A program made the position numbers and the translations under genes. Below are positions 37,356 to 46,386 of a DNA stretch of 64,000 nucleotides, piece by piece. The DNA lies in the NCBI RefSeq assembly GCF_029223585.1, contig NZ_CP119424.1, positions 62,001 through 126,000 on the forward strand. Direction: 5' to 3'. Position 1 is the first letter of the stretch. Each line of letters begins with the position of its first letter. The notes beneath the pieces are model-generated. The model was not told the DNA's origin and searched no databases. It worked only from the letters and a program-made list of their open reading frames with translations. This DNA comes from Photobacterium sp. DA100 (GTDB lineage: Bacteria > Pseudomonadota > Gammaproteobacteria > Enterobacterales > Vibrionaceae).

Positions 37356-37517
37356 GAGCGAGGCATACTCCGACGAGAGGTAAATGAAGAGCCAGTTGTT
37401 TGAGTATAGGCTTGGTTGAGCCGCTGCACGGAAAACAACAATGGGATTGGTAATTTGCAGCAATTCGCACTACCCATAATAAGGATGCGGTGAGTTTATT
37501 TTCGAAGGACAGGAAGC

Positions 37518-38036
37518 ATGAAAAGAATAGGGCTAGTGGTAACGTTATTACTCTGCGCAGCACCCGCCTCGGCAGACTTGTTGGGTTTCTCCGTCGGTGC
37601 GACTGTTGGTGGCGCCAGGGTGGAATACCAAGGCAATGACGATACGGGCGTCGAGTATGGCATTAACGGTGCTTATCATATTAACGATATTTTCAGTATC
37701 AATGCTAGTGTGGTTCAGGGCAGCGCCGATGTCGATGCACCTAACCAACGGGCAAAAAACGAAATTGACTACACGGCGTTTCCGTTGACGCTACGGGCGG
37801 ACTTGCCTTTGGTGATCGGTAGCGTATACGGCAAGCTTGGTACCAATTACTACGATTATGATGTTGACCAGTCAGGCCAGCCCAGAGAAAGTGACGATGG
37901 TTGGGGGTTTGCGGGTGGGGCGGGAGTGGTTTTTACCATGCTGCCGTTTATCGATCTGTCGCTGAATTATGAATATCGCGATATGGGCGATGTAACCAAC
38001 AATTCTATCCTGTTCGGGATCAGTGCCGGCTTGTAG
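37518..38036 (+). CDS. Small outer-membrane beta-barrel protein
   Basis: A 172-residue protein with a Sec signal peptide (MKRIGLVVTLLLCAAPASA, cleaved before DLL) and alternating amphipathic strands such as VGATVGGARVEYQG, SVYGKLGTNYYDYDV and DLSLNYEYRDM, ending in a hydrophobic C-terminal strand (ILFGISAGL). It fits an eight-stranded porin-like barrel (OmpA/OmpW-like fold). AGGAAG precedes the ATG. Divergent from the lipoprotein gene by about 160 nt. Function unknown. Confidence 0.82.
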   Translation: MKRIGLVVTLLLCAAPASADLLGFSVGATVGGARVEYQGNDDTGVEYGINGAYHINDIFSINASVVQGSADVDAPNQRAKNEIDYTAFPLTLRADLPLVIGSVYGKLGTNYYDYDVDQSGQPRESDDGWGFAGGAGVVFTMLPFIDLSLNYEYRDMGDVTNNSILFGISAGL

Positions 38037-38276
38037 TCAGTTGGCTTTCCACACTGGTTATGTTGCCAGTATGGAATAGGGCATCTTTTGGGCTTGGCGG
38101 GAACTTCTTAAAGTGCAGGTTTGGCATAACTGATAGATAACATGACAAAAGGGATTTGATCTTATCGCATTGTGGTGCTTTTGACCGGTTATTCAAAACA
38201 AGATTCTGATCACCATAAGCATGGACGTTTTTTTATACAATGAGGTCAGTCCAGATAACACCCCCGGAGGTGCCCG

Positions 38277-39050
38277 ATGAGCAACTACGAGCATTACCAA
38301 TCCACGGTTGAGCAGGTATACCGGGCTATTATGCGAAAAGTCGCGAAACCCTGGCATATTGAATATCTTCCTTCGATGGAAAACTGCCAGCAGGCGCTGA
38401 AATTAGTATCCCCGAAAGGCACTATTTGCCAACGCCTAACCCTACCCACTTCATCCGCCCAGCAGTGCTGGCCCAATCAAAGTGATGTCAGCCTGCATAT
38501 TACCGATTTCGTGGTAAGGGGGGCCGCTCGCCTCGCTCCGCTTCGCCAGAGTGCTTTTCGCAATAATTTTCCGTATTGGTTGGAAACCTGTATCCAGCAA
38601 CTGCACGCATTGTGTGACGTAAAAGAAAAGCTGCTAGATATCGTGAGCAATGTACGCTTTCCTTTCCCCAGCCAAGTAAATATAGAAGGTAACTATCTGC
38701 CTTGTTGGGTGTGGAGTGAAGATCAGGGTTACATGGCAGTGTCAGTTGTCGACCGCCGCACCGGACGCTTTTCTGGAGTAAGGCATGTCGAGTCTGGGCA
38801 GTTGATAGACCAAGAGCGTTGGTTAGGTGCGCAGGTTATTGACTCGGTAGAAGAGTCGATCGATACCATAGACCACTACGTCAATGAGTTGATTCAATCG
38901 CAGAAGAAGGTGGAGTTTGAAGAGCCAAGCTTGGCCGATGCCATCAATAACCCGTGTGCTGCGACGTTAAGCCCGGTAGCCAGTGTGGCGCTGACGATGG
39001 CGGTCGTCGCCGGATTCTTCATCACCTTTAAATGGCTACTCGGCTTTTAG
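38277..39050 (+). CDS. Unknown protein with C-terminal membrane anchor
   Basis: A 257-residue protein I do not recognise. GGAGGTG stands 5 nt before the ATG, so translation should be strong. Residues 1-225 are soluble and rich in Trp, Cys and Gln; the last 24 residues (VASVALTMAVVAGFFITFKWLLGF) form one membrane segment, giving a tail-anchored layout with the main domain in the cytoplasm. It stands alone. Confidence 0.8.
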   Translation: MSNYEHYQSTVEQVYRAIMRKVAKPWHIEYLPSMENCQQALKLVSPKGTICQRLTLPTSSAQQCWPNQSDVSLHITDFVVRGAARLAPLRQSAFRNNFPYWLETCIQQLHALCDVKEKLLDIVSNVRFPFPSQVNIEGNYLPCWVWSEDQGYMAVSVVDRRTGRFSGVRHVESGQLIDQERWLGAQVIDSVEESIDTIDHYVNELIQSQKKVEFEEPSLADAINNPCAATLSPVASVALTMAVVAGFFITFKWLLGF

Positions 39051-39076
39051 CTGGGCCTGCTGTTTGCTAGATCCTG

Positions 39077-39118
39077 CCCGCGTTATTCCTGGTTATCATC
39101 AGGATGCGCGGGTTTTTT
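39077..39118 (+). terminator. Terminator after the tail-anchored protein gene
   Basis: CCCGCG and CGCGGG enclose an inner CCTG/CAGG pair and are followed by six T. Confidence 0.7.
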
Positions 39119-39232
39119 GTGGGTATTGCTCACCCCTAGCTGGTCGCTGGGCGATAGGCCGTGAAGTTGCTTGGGTCTGGCCGGGGTTTGCGCTAAAATC
39201 GCCAGCGCAATGATCGGGGTAGGAATATCAGC

Positions 39233-39439
39233 ATGCATAATTTGACGTTGCTTTCTGAAGCAGAAAAAAATCGGGTGGAACTGGATAAGCAGGCCGCTTA
39301 TTCCGTTTGGCAAGTGAAGAACGGCAAGAAAGGCTATGAGGTATTCGCCGAGGTCGCGGGGAATATCGATGACGACGATGAACGTGAGTTTTTTGAACAG
39401 GCAGTCGCGAAGTACAAGATTAAGATGGGCGTTGCATAA
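39233..39439 (+). CDS. DUF3283-like small protein
   Basis: A 68-residue acidic protein beginning MHNLTLLSEAEKNRVELDKQ. The LLSxxEKxxxELDKQAAYxVW pattern recalls DUF3283, a small family I associate with Vibrionaceae. AGGA is 9 nt before the ATG. No membrane or metal motif. Function unknown. Confidence 0.65.
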   Translation: MHNLTLLSEAEKNRVELDKQAAYSVWQVKNGKKGYEVFAEVAGNIDDDDEREFFEQAVAKYKIKMGVA

Positions 39440-39649
39440 ACACTAGTGGCAGGTTGTTGCTATGGTTGTCATTTTTATCTATTCAGATCATGATTATTAG
39501 GCGCAGTACGCGCCTTTTTTGATTCAGTTTGATATGTTAGCGAACTGGTTTGTATTTGGCGCTAATATATTGCTTTTCGGCATATTATTGCCATGAAGAG
39601 TGTATAGTCATGCTTGGGGGTTCCCTTGCTAGGGCAGAAGGAAGATGTA

Positions 39650-40375
39650 ATGAGCACAAGCAAGAAGGTTCTTGTTGTTGATGATGATCAGGAAATTCGT
39701 GAGTTGCTGGACGAATACCTTACCAAGGCAGGGTTCACGGTCGTAACCGCTGCCGAAGGGGAGGAAATGAAACGCCGTCTTGCGATGGGGACACCTGATC
39801 TGATCTTGCTGGACGTGATGATGCCGGGGGATGATGGTTTTACCCTGTGCCAATACATCCGTAAAACGTCTGATGTGCCGATTATTATGCTGACTGCCGT
39901 ATCAGATGAAATGGACCAAATCATCGGCCTTGAGCTTGGGGCGGATGATTATATTGCCAAGCCGTTTAGTCCTCGCCAGCTGATGGCACGGATCAAAGCG
40001 CTACTGCGCCGCGTTAAGCCAACCGAAGCCCAGCAGATGCCGTCTGCCCCCAAGGCGATTAGGTTTGCCAACTGGCGCCTGGATACGGCCGCCCAGCGTC
40101 TGTACGATCTGGATAAAGAGAAAGATTACGAGCTTAGCGGCAGTGATTTTGCCTTGTTGATGCTGTTTTTGACGCGTCCGAACGAAGTGCTGGATCGTGA
40201 TACGATCTCTTTTGCAACCCGTGGCCGCGAGGCGACCCCGTCGGCGCGCAGTATTGACGTGCAACTTAGCCGGTTGCGCCAGCGGTTGGGGGATAAGGGT
40301 ACTCAGCAGCGCTTGATCAAGACAATCCGCGGCAATGGTTACTCATTCAATGCCGAGGTCACCTACGAGGAATAA
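39650..40375 (+). CDS. OmpR-family response regulator
   Basis: A 241-residue regulator from the ATG at 39650 (MSTSKKVLVVDDDQEI), with AAGGAAG before it. The receiver domain has the acidic pair in VDDDQEI, the phosphorylated Asp in LILLDVMMPGDDG, and Lys in IAKPFSPRQL. A winged-helix DNA-binding domain follows from about 135, ending in IKTIRGNGYSF. The next gene, 29 nt later, is its likely kinase. The trio with a sugar-binding protein recalls the glucose-related GltR/GtrS pair of Pseudomonas. Confidence 0.95.
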   Translation: MSTSKKVLVVDDDQEIRELLDEYLTKAGFTVVTAAEGEEMKRRLAMGTPDLILLDVMMPGDDGFTLCQYIRKTSDVPIIMLTAVSDEMDQIIGLELGADDYIAKPFSPRQLMARIKALLRRVKPTEAQQMPSAPKAIRFANWRLDTAAQRLYDLDKEKDYELSGSDFALLMLFLTRPNEVLDRDTISFATRGREATPSARSIDVQLSRLRQRLGDKGTQQRLIKTIRGNGYSFNAEVTYEE

Positions 40376-40404
40376 ACAACCTCGCACAGCTTGTGGTTTT
40401 AACT

Positions 40405-41850
40405 ATGAATATTCGAAAGTGGTGGCCAAAGTCCCTGTTGGCCCGCACGCTTTGGTTTACCCTGCTGGCAGTGTTTCTTGCCCAGGTTATCGCAACCAGT
40501 ATTTGGTATGGGCAGTCGAAGCAACGTGATTTGGAAGGCCTGGAGTCGGCCTCGGCCAGCATGGCCAATATGTTTGCCTCGACAGTGACCTTCTTCCAGT
40601 CCCTGCCCCTGGAGTACCGCCATATTGTGCTCGATCAGCTGCGCAATATGGGGGGGACCCGCTTTTTCGTTTCCTTCAACCAAGAAGAAATATTGATTGA
40701 CCCCATTCCGGACTCGCTGATGAAGCGGACCGCGGTCGGGGCCTTTGAAGAAGTGCTCAGTGAAAAGCTCCCCCGGTTGGATGTGATCCGGGTGGAGTTT
40801 TCCCGTCCCGAAACCTTACATGTTTTGAAAAATGATATCTTGCTCAGCGATCTGCCTCGCTCTTGGGCGCACTATACCCTGAGCCTCGAGCCGTTCAACC
40901 CGCCGATTTTGGTGGTGCAGCTTGAGTTGGCAGAAAATGAGTGGCTGTATATCGCCGCCTTGTTGCCAGCACCTTATGTGACCTTGGAAGACGAAATTAT
41001 CACAGGCCAGCAATTGGTGTTTATGGTGTTCATGACTGCATTGCTGCTGGTGTTCACTTTCCTGATGATCCGGCGTCAGACCAAGCCGCTTAAGCGCCTT
41101 GCTTATGCGGCCAATGCTATGAGCTTTGATATCTACCAGCCGCCGCTTAAAGAGGAGGGGGCGACGGAATTGGTGACGGCGACACGGGCATTCAACCGGA
41201 TGCAGTCGCGGGTACAGCGCTACATCGATGATCGCGAGCACCTGTTTTCGTCTATTTCACATGATTTGAAAACACCGATCACCCGGTTGAGACTGCGTGC
41301 CGAACTGATTGATGACGATGCCAAAGTAGAGAAGTTCAATCGCGACCTCGATGAGCTGGAGATGATGGTCAAAGGGGCTTTGCAGACGGTGAAGGATACC
41401 GACTTGCATGAGAACCTGGCCCAAGTCGATTTGAAGGAGATGCTTTTTAGCATCGCGGAGCGCCACAACCAGCACCAGGTCAAGGTGACCATCCCGGCAA
41501 CGAAAATAGCCCCGCTGATGGGGAAGCCGCTGGCCTTGAAGCGCTGCTTTAGCAACCTGATTGACAACGGGGTCAAGTATGGCGGAGAGGTGCGGCTGAT
41601 CATCGTTGATGAGAAAGACTCGCTGATCCTTATCATCAAAGATAAAGGCCCGGGTATTCCCAATGAGTCCCTTGAAGCCGTGTTCGAACCTTACGTACGG
41701 GTGGCGAAGGATGAGGAAGGGCATGGTTTGGGGCTGGGTATTGCTCGCAATATCATCCATGCCCATGGTGGTGATATGGCCATCCATAACGCGGTAGATG
41801 GCGGGCTGGAAGTGAAAGTCTATATTCCCCGCTTGTTGAAAGAAGATTAA
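40405..41850 (+). CDS. EnvZ-type sensor histidine kinase
   Basis: A 481-residue membrane kinase from the ATG at 40405. Membrane segments are near 14-36 and 198-220 with a periplasmic sensor domain between. HAMP follows, then HisKA with His in SSISHDLKTPITRLRLR, and the ATPase motifs NLIDNGVKYG, DKGPGIP and GHGLGLGIARNII. It is cotranscribed with the response regulator and, after a 4-nt gap, with a periplasmic sugar-binding protein, which suggests that it senses a sugar or that binding protein. Confidence 0.94.
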   Translation: MNIRKWWPKSLLARTLWFTLLAVFLAQVIATSIWYGQSKQRDLEGLESASASMANMFASTVTFFQSLPLEYRHIVLDQLRNMGGTRFFVSFNQEEILIDPIPDSLMKRTAVGAFEEVLSEKLPRLDVIRVEFSRPETLHVLKNDILLSDLPRSWAHYTLSLEPFNPPILVVQLELAENEWLYIAALLPAPYVTLEDEIITGQQLVFMVFMTALLLVFTFLMIRRQTKPLKRLAYAANAMSFDIYQPPLKEEGATELVTATRAFNRMQSRVQRYIDDREHLFSSISHDLKTPITRLRLRAELIDDDAKVEKFNRDLDELEMMVKGALQTVKDTDLHENLAQVDLKEMLFSIAERHNQHQVKVTIPATKIAPLMGKPLALKRCFSNLIDNGVKYGGEVRLIIVDEKDSLILIIKDKGPGIPNESLEAVFEPYVRVAKDEEGHGLGLGIARNIIHAHGGDMAIHNAVDGGLEVKVYIPRLLKED

Positions 41851-41854
41851 GGCA

Positions 41855-43102
41855 ATGAACACGAAACACACCTTGATAACGGCTTTGTTGATGCTGGCCA
41901 GTGGTGCGGCTTCTGCTGGAGAAGTGGAGGTCTTGCACTGGTGGACATCAGGGGGCGAAGCACGATCAGTCTCCCTATTGAAGGATAAGATCCAGGCTCA
42001 GGGCAACCACTGGAAAGATTTTGCCATTGCCGGTGGTGGTGGCGAAAGCGCGATGACAGTGCTGAAAACCCGTGCCGTTTCGGGCAACCCGCCTTCAGCG
42101 GCGCAGATCAAAGGTCATGATATTCAGGAGTGGGGGCGGCTCGGCTTCCTGACGGATCTGAATGATGTGGCAAGTACCGATCATTGGTCGCAGATCCTGC
42201 CGCCTGTTGCCCGCCAGATCATGATGTACGGCGACAGTTACGTCGCTGTGCCGGTCAATATTCACCGGGTAAATTGGCTATGGGCGAACCCCAAGGTGTT
42301 TGCCAAGGTGGGGGTGGATTTGCCGACATCGCTTGATGAGTTTTTTGCCGCCGCGGACAAAATCCAGCAGGCCGGATATGTCCCGCTGGCCCATGGTGGT
42401 CAGCCGTGGCAAAACGTGACCCTGTTTGAAGCCGTAGCCTTGGCGGTGCTGGGGCCTGAGGATTACCAGCGTGCGTTTGTTGAACTGGATATGTCAGTCC
42501 TTGGCGGCGATAAGATGGTCGCTGTCTTCACCCAGTTTCGCCGGATGCGAGATTATGTCGGCGCCAGTTACCGGGGCCGTGACTGGAGTACGGCGACAGC
42601 CATGGTGAGCAGCGGCGAAGCGGCGATGCAAATCATGGGGGACTGGGCCAAAGGGGAGTTCGAGGCTGACGGCAAAGAGCCAGGCCGGGATTACTTGTGT
42701 ATGGCAGCGCCGGGCACACAGGGGTTATTTACCTACAATATCGACAGTTTTGCCTTCTTCAAGCTTACCGATGCAGCCAACAGCCAAGCTCAGAAGGACT
42801 TAGCCCGGGCAATCCTGGATAAGGAGTTCCAGTCGTCGTTCAATCTCAGCAAAGGCTCGATCCCGGTCAGGATGGATATGGACTTGGCCGAGTTTGACCA
42901 GTGCGCCAAAGATTCGCTGGTGGTGTTCAAGCAAAGCAGCCAGTCTGGTGGCTTGGTACCGAGTGTCTCGCAGGGGCTGGCGACAACCAGCTATGTACAG
43001 GCCGCGATATTTGATGTGGTAAGCAATTTCTTCAATGCCAAAACAGCTGATCCCGAGCAAGCGGTTGATCGCTTGGCACGGGCGGTGAAATCTGCCATGT
43101 AG
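41855..43102 (+). CDS. Orphan sugar ABC-type binding protein
   Basis: A 415-residue periplasmic binding protein with a signal peptide (cleavage after ASGAASA). The mature N-terminus, VEVLHWWTSGGEARSVSLLKD, is typical of glucose/mannose-type binding proteins (GtsA-like). MGDWAKGEF and PGTQGLFTYNIDSFAFF also fit. It begins 4 nt after the kinase stop, so translation is coupled. No permease or ATPase genes follow; a terminator comes 29 nt after its stop. It may feed a remote transporter or serve as the ligand receptor of the kinase. Confidence 0.92.
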   Translation: MNTKHTLITALLMLASGAASAGEVEVLHWWTSGGEARSVSLLKDKIQAQGNHWKDFAIAGGGGESAMTVLKTRAVSGNPPSAAQIKGHDIQEWGRLGFLTDLNDVASTDHWSQILPPVARQIMMYGDSYVAVPVNIHRVNWLWANPKVFAKVGVDLPTSLDEFFAAADKIQQAGYVPLAHGGQPWQNVTLFEAVALAVLGPEDYQRAFVELDMSVLGGDKMVAVFTQFRRMRDYVGASYRGRDWSTATAMVSSGEAAMQIMGDWAKGEFEADGKEPGRDYLCMAAPGTQGLFTYNIDSFAFFKLTDAANSQAQKDLARAILDKEFQSSFNLSKGSIPVRMDMDLAEFDQCAKDSLVVFKQSSQSGGLVPSVSQGLATTSYVQAAIFDVVSNFFNAKTADPEQAVDRLARAVKSAM

Positions 43103-43130
43103 TGGTTTGATGGATAGGCTGATTTCTCTC

Positions 43131-43159
43131 AAGGGTTGCTGTATTGGCAACCCTTTTTT
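43131..43159 (+). terminator. Terminator after the binding-protein gene
   Basis: AAGGGTTGC and GCAACCCTT with a 7-nt loop and a T run. Confidence 0.88.
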
Positions 43160-43196
43160 GTAATCGAAACAGCCTTCCTCTTTAAGTTTTATATAC

Positions 43197-43221
43197 TTAT
43201 ATCCAAGTAACTCCAAGTTGC
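43197..43221. repeat. Dispersed repeat, half copy
   Basis: TTATATCCAAGTAACTCCAAG resembles one arm of the repeat at 50216. No second arm is seen. The rest of the gap to 43395 holds nothing I can name. Confidence 0.5.
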
Positions 43222-43395
43222 ATGACTGCGCGCGATTAGCTCGGCTGTCAGGCAAGGCCGCGATAAGTTGATCTGGCGGCGTCAATATAAAAATCGTATG
43301 CAAACATCAGGAAGGAGCCAGGATGTAGAAGGTTTGAGCAAGGCCCGCGCTTGATGGGGTTTCTGAGTGTGGCCTGTTTTAACAAGGGGAGAGCA

Positions 43396-43911
43396 ATGAA
43401 ATTATTGTTTTTAGTCCGTCACGGTAAATCTCAATGGGGTGACCCCACCTTGGATGATCACGAGCGTCCTCTCAACAACCGTGGCCTGAAAAATATTCCC
43501 AAAATGATCCACCGCTTGAATGGCTGGCAGCAGGGCCCGCAGCTAATTGTCACCAGTTCTGCGCTGCGTGCCGCCCAAACGGCCTATTTGTTTGCACAGG
43601 GGCTGGAGTGTGCCCCCAAGCTCGAATCAAACCCTAAGGTTTATACCGAGTCGGCATTTGAACTGATGGATATCATCCACGAGAGCAGTGATGTGGTCGA
43701 TCGCTTGATGCTGGTGGGCCATAACCCGGCCATTACCATGCTCGCGCAAATGTTCGGCTTCAAAGGTGACAACATCCCCACCTGTGGTGTGGCAGTGTTT
43801 GGTTTCGAGGTTGATTGCTGGCAGGCCATTGCCGAAGAGCAGGGAACCTTGTTCTATTATGATTACCCCAAGCGGCCCCGGCCAGATAGCACGTCGAAAG
43901 ATATCGGGTGA
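43396..43911 (+). CDS. SixA-like histidine phosphatase
   Basis: A 171-residue histidine phosphatase from the ATG at 43396 with AGGGGAG upstream. The catalytic RHG motif is at residues 8-10 (LVRHGKSQW), a second Arg is in SSALRAAQTA, and the second His is in LVGHNPAI. Length and motifs resemble SixA, which removes phosphate from HPt domains; a hybrid kinase with an HPt is encoded at 29763, but a link is only speculation. Confidence 0.85.
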   Translation: MKLLFLVRHGKSQWGDPTLDDHERPLNNRGLKNIPKMIHRLNGWQQGPQLIVTSSALRAAQTAYLFAQGLECAPKLESNPKVYTESAFELMDIIHESSDVVDRLMLVGHNPAITMLAQMFGFKGDNIPTCGVAVFGFEVDCWQAIAEEQGTLFYYDYPKRPRPDSTSKDIG

Positions 43912-43972
43912 TTGATTAGTAAGTCGTTTGGCTGGATTTTGCTGAAACTATAACCATACAGTTATTGTGGGG

Positions 43973-44001
43973 TTTACAGCCTTGTGAATGCTGTATATCA
44001 T
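43973..44001 (+). promoter_or_regulatory. Promoter of tRNA-Ser copy 3
   Basis: TTTACA and TATCAT with 17-bp spacing, followed by the same ACGCCGCACTTAC leader as modules 1 and 2. Confidence 0.75.
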
Positions 44002-44014
44002 ACGCCGCACTTAC

Positions 44015-44105
44015 GGAGAGATGGCTGAGTGGTTGAAAGCACCGGTCTTGAAAACCGGCATACGTTAATAGCGTATCTAGGGTTCAAATCCCTATCTCTC
44101 CGCCA
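44015..44105 (+). tRNA. tRNA-Ser(UGA), copy 3
   Basis: Identical in 91 bases to copies 1 and 2, with encoded CCA. No tRNA-Asp follows here. Confidence 0.98.
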
Positions 44106-44110
44106 CATTC

Positions 44111-44140
44111 AAAGGCCTTGTCGCAAGACAAGGCCTTTTT
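44111..44140 (+). terminator. Terminator after tRNA-Ser copy 3
   Basis: AAGGCCTTGTC and GACAAGGCCTT pair around GCAA with five T. It is similar in design to, but distinct from, the tRNA-Asp terminator. Confidence 0.88.
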
Positions 44141-44157
44141 CGTACGCATTGAGTTCT

Positions 44158-44209
44158 GAGTAAGGGATTTGAATCAAATCCACCATACCTAAAGCGCTCC
44201 GCCACATTC
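44158..44209 (+). repeat. Degenerate tRNA 3'-end fragment
   Basis: The fragment holds GAGTAAGGGATTTGAATCAA, then CCACCATACC and GCGCTCCGCCACATTCAAA. It aligns with the fragment at 20172-20222 (GTAAG, CAAATCC, CCATACC, AGCG, CCACATTC). No complete tRNA. Confidence 0.55.
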
Positions 44210-44320
44210 AAAAAAAGCCAGCTTAATGCACCGCCCCCTCACGCTGTAATCATCCATTTTTGAGAAGCTAGCCGACCAAAGCGGACTTTTGTCCTGAAAA
44301 TTTCCTCTTCCTCCTCACTA

Positions 44321-44334
44321 TGATGGCGCCATCA
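44321..44334. promoter_or_regulatory. 14-bp perfect palindrome before the second deoD
   Basis: TGATGGCGCCATCA, 17 nt before the ATG. A half match, GCGCCATCA, occurs at 47153-47161 upstream of the Crp/Fnr regulator and Ntn hydrolase. Possible operator. Confidence 0.45.
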
Positions 44335-44351
44335 GAACGAAAGAGGAAACA

Positions 44352-45062
44352 ATGATGACTGCTCATATCGCAGGTTCTGCAGAAGATTTTGCTTCAACCG
44401 TAATCATGCCGGGCGATCCGCTACGCGCTAAATACATAGCTGAAACTTACCTCGAAGATGCCAAGCTGGTGACGGATATCCGCAACATGCTTGGCTATAC
44501 CGGCTACTACAAAGGCCAGCGTATCTCTGTCATGGGCCACGGCATGGGTATTCCCTCGATGGTGCTATACGGCCACGAACTCATCAATGACTTCGGCGTC
44601 AAACGCATCATCCGTATCGGTAGCGTGGGCGCAACGCAGAAAGATGTACACATGCGCGATGTGATTCTGGCCCAGGCGGCAGGCACCGACTCTCCGACCA
44701 ACGCCAAGCGCAGCAGCGGTTACCACATGGCGACGTCGGCAACCTTTGAACTGCTGCACAATGCCTACCTGTCAGCGACAGAGAAGGGCATTGATGTCAA
44801 AGTCGGTAACGTGTTTACTGGTGATCTTTATTACGATCCAGATGAAGATCTGATCCCGGCCCTGGAGCGCTTCGGGGTACTGGGTGTCGATATGGAAGTG
44901 GCGGGTCTGTACGGCCTTGCGCACCAGCATGGCATCGAGTCGCTGGCGATCCTCACTGTGTCTGACCATTGCATCACGGGCGAAGAGACCACGGCGGAAG
45001 AGCGCCAGCTGTCGTTCAATAACATGATTGAAATTGCGCTGGAAACCGCAATTAAGGCTTAA
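44352..45062 (+). CDS. deoD: Purine nucleoside phosphorylase, DeoD paralog
   Basis: A 236-residue DeoD-type phosphorylase. It keeps [61 protein letters not shown] and LTVSDHCITGE. It differs from the copy at 34608 in several places, for example VGA for CGA and MEVAG for MEAAG near the nucleoside site, so its specificity may differ. AGAGGAAAC precedes two adjacent ATG codons. The next gene, 76 nt on, is an MFS carrier. Confidence 0.95.
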   Translation: MMTAHIAGSAEDFASTVIMPGDPLRAKYIAETYLEDAKLVTDIRNMLGYTGYYKGQRISVMGHGMGIPSMVLYGHELINDFGVKRIIRIGSVGATQKDVHMRDVILAQAAGTDSPTNAKRSSGYHMATSATFELLHNAYLSATEKGIDVKVGNVFTGDLYYDPDEDLIPALERFGVLGVDMEVAGLYGLAHQHGIESLAILTVSDHCITGEETTAEERQLSFNNMIEIALETAIKA

Positions 45063-45138
45063 CCCTACACTGAGGGCCGGCAGGTTCGGCTCTCCATGAT
45101 TTTATGAACATCTCCTCAATGAGCCCTTGGAGTGAGCA

Positions 45139-46311
45139 ATGAATAATAAAATGACACTCACCGTGATTAGCTTCCTCGCCAACTTCATTATGGCAGGCTT
45201 CGCCACCCAGTTCGGCATGCTGATCCAACCTATCGCCGATGCATTCGGCGCCAATGTAAACGAAGTCGCATCGATTTTCTCGCTGCTAAACGGGGGGGCA
45301 CTGGCCGGTACCATTGCGGCTTTCTTCCTGATTGAAAAGATAGGCATCAAGCGTATCACTGTCCTGTGCTACGGCGCGATTGCACTGGCCGCTTTGAGTT
45401 TATACGCAGCACCCTCGCTATTTATCGTAATGCTCTGCATGACAGTGATCGGTTTTTGTGGCGGCGTCGGTCTTTGTATTGCAGGTACTATCGTGGTGTC
45501 GGTATGGAAAGACAAAATCCAAAGCACGATCCTAGTCGTGCAGGATGCCACCTTTAACATTGCCGGTGTCGTGTTCCCGATGATCACCACCTATGCATTG
45601 ACCAACGCAATGAACTGGAGCATCAGCTACCTCAGCGTCGGGGTTGTGGCTCTGGCGACCATGTTTGTTGCCCTACTGACAAACTTCAACCAATGCAGCG
45701 GTGACAGCAGCACAGAGCAAGAAGCGAAATCAGAATGGAACTTCGGCATCATCAGTGGCGGTGTGGGCCTGTTCCTTGGCATGCTGGCGCTGTATACCTT
45801 CCTGACATGGGCTCCGATGTTCGTGCAGACGAAATTCGATATCCCATTCGAGCAAGCTGGCAATATCATCACGCAATACTGGTCGGCGGCACTGATCGGT
45901 GCACTGGTTTCGACTGTGATTGTGTCCCGGGTGAAGATCCAATATTTCCTGCTGACCATCATTTCTGTCGCGATGGTGCTGACCGGCGTTATCGTTGTCA
46001 CGGAGAAGCTGGAGTTGATCTCTTACCTCACATACGGCTACGGCTTTGCCTGTGCGGCGCTGTACAACGCATTTATCGCTTATGGTGTGTCTTTCGTACG
46101 TAATGCAACTAGCAAAAACGTTTCTTACATCTTGATCAGCGGCAGTGCCGGTGCAATGTTTAGCCCGGCAATCAGCTCGGTCATGGAGAGCGTGGTCGGT
46201 CTACAAACGGTAATGTACTCGATTCCGGTGATTTACGCGGTGATTGTTGCCATGCTGGTGGCTTCGGTGAAATACAAAACCGCCGACGCGAGCCAAGCGC
46301 AAGCGGCCTAA
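45139..46311 (+). CDS. MFS transporter, TsgA-like
   Basis: A 390-residue major facilitator with 12 hydrophobic segments. The N-terminus (WISFL-like TVISFLANFIMAGFATQFGMLIQPIADAFG) and FSLLNGGALAGT resemble TsgA and the fucose-permease group. TTGGAGTG precedes the ATG. It follows deoD in the same direction and ends at a strong terminator, so a role in nucleoside or nucleobase traffic is inferred from context. Substrate unproven. Confidence 0.85.
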   Translation: MNNKMTLTVISFLANFIMAGFATQFGMLIQPIADAFGANVNEVASIFSLLNGGALAGTIAAFFLIEKIGIKRITVLCYGAIALAALSLYAAPSLFIVMLCMTVIGFCGGVGLCIAGTIVVSVWKDKIQSTILVVQDATFNIAGVVFPMITTYALTNAMNWSISYLSVGVVALATMFVALLTNFNQCSGDSSTEQEAKSEWNFGIISGGVGLFLGMLALYTFLTWAPMFVQTKFDIPFEQAGNIITQYWSAALIGALVSTVIVSRVKIQYFLLTIISVAMVLTGVIVVTEKLELISYLTYGYGFACAALYNAFIAYGVSFVRNATSKNVSYILISGSAGAMFSPAISSVMESVVGLQTVMYSIPVIYAVIVAMLVASVKYKTADASQAQAA

Positions 46312-46337
46312 CCGTCTTTAAAGATTATCAAACCGGC

Positions 46338-46365
46338 AAAAGGTCTGCGTGGTGCAGGCCTTTTT
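46338..46365. terminator. Bidirectional terminator
   Basis: AAAAGGTCTGC and GCAGGCCTTTT pair around GTGGT with a T run on both strands. It separates the MFS gene from the convergent Crp/Fnr gene. Confidence 0.85.
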
Positions 46366-46386
46366 CTTTGCCGTTCAACTGGAATA

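Noticed and set aside
39083..39313. 76-codon minus-strand frame
   Set aside because: It overlaps the start of the DUF3283-like gene, which has a good ribosome site, and a terminator.
42800..43303. 167-codon minus-strand frame at the end of the binding-protein gene
   Set aside because: It crosses the terminator of the plus-strand gene and has no start signal.
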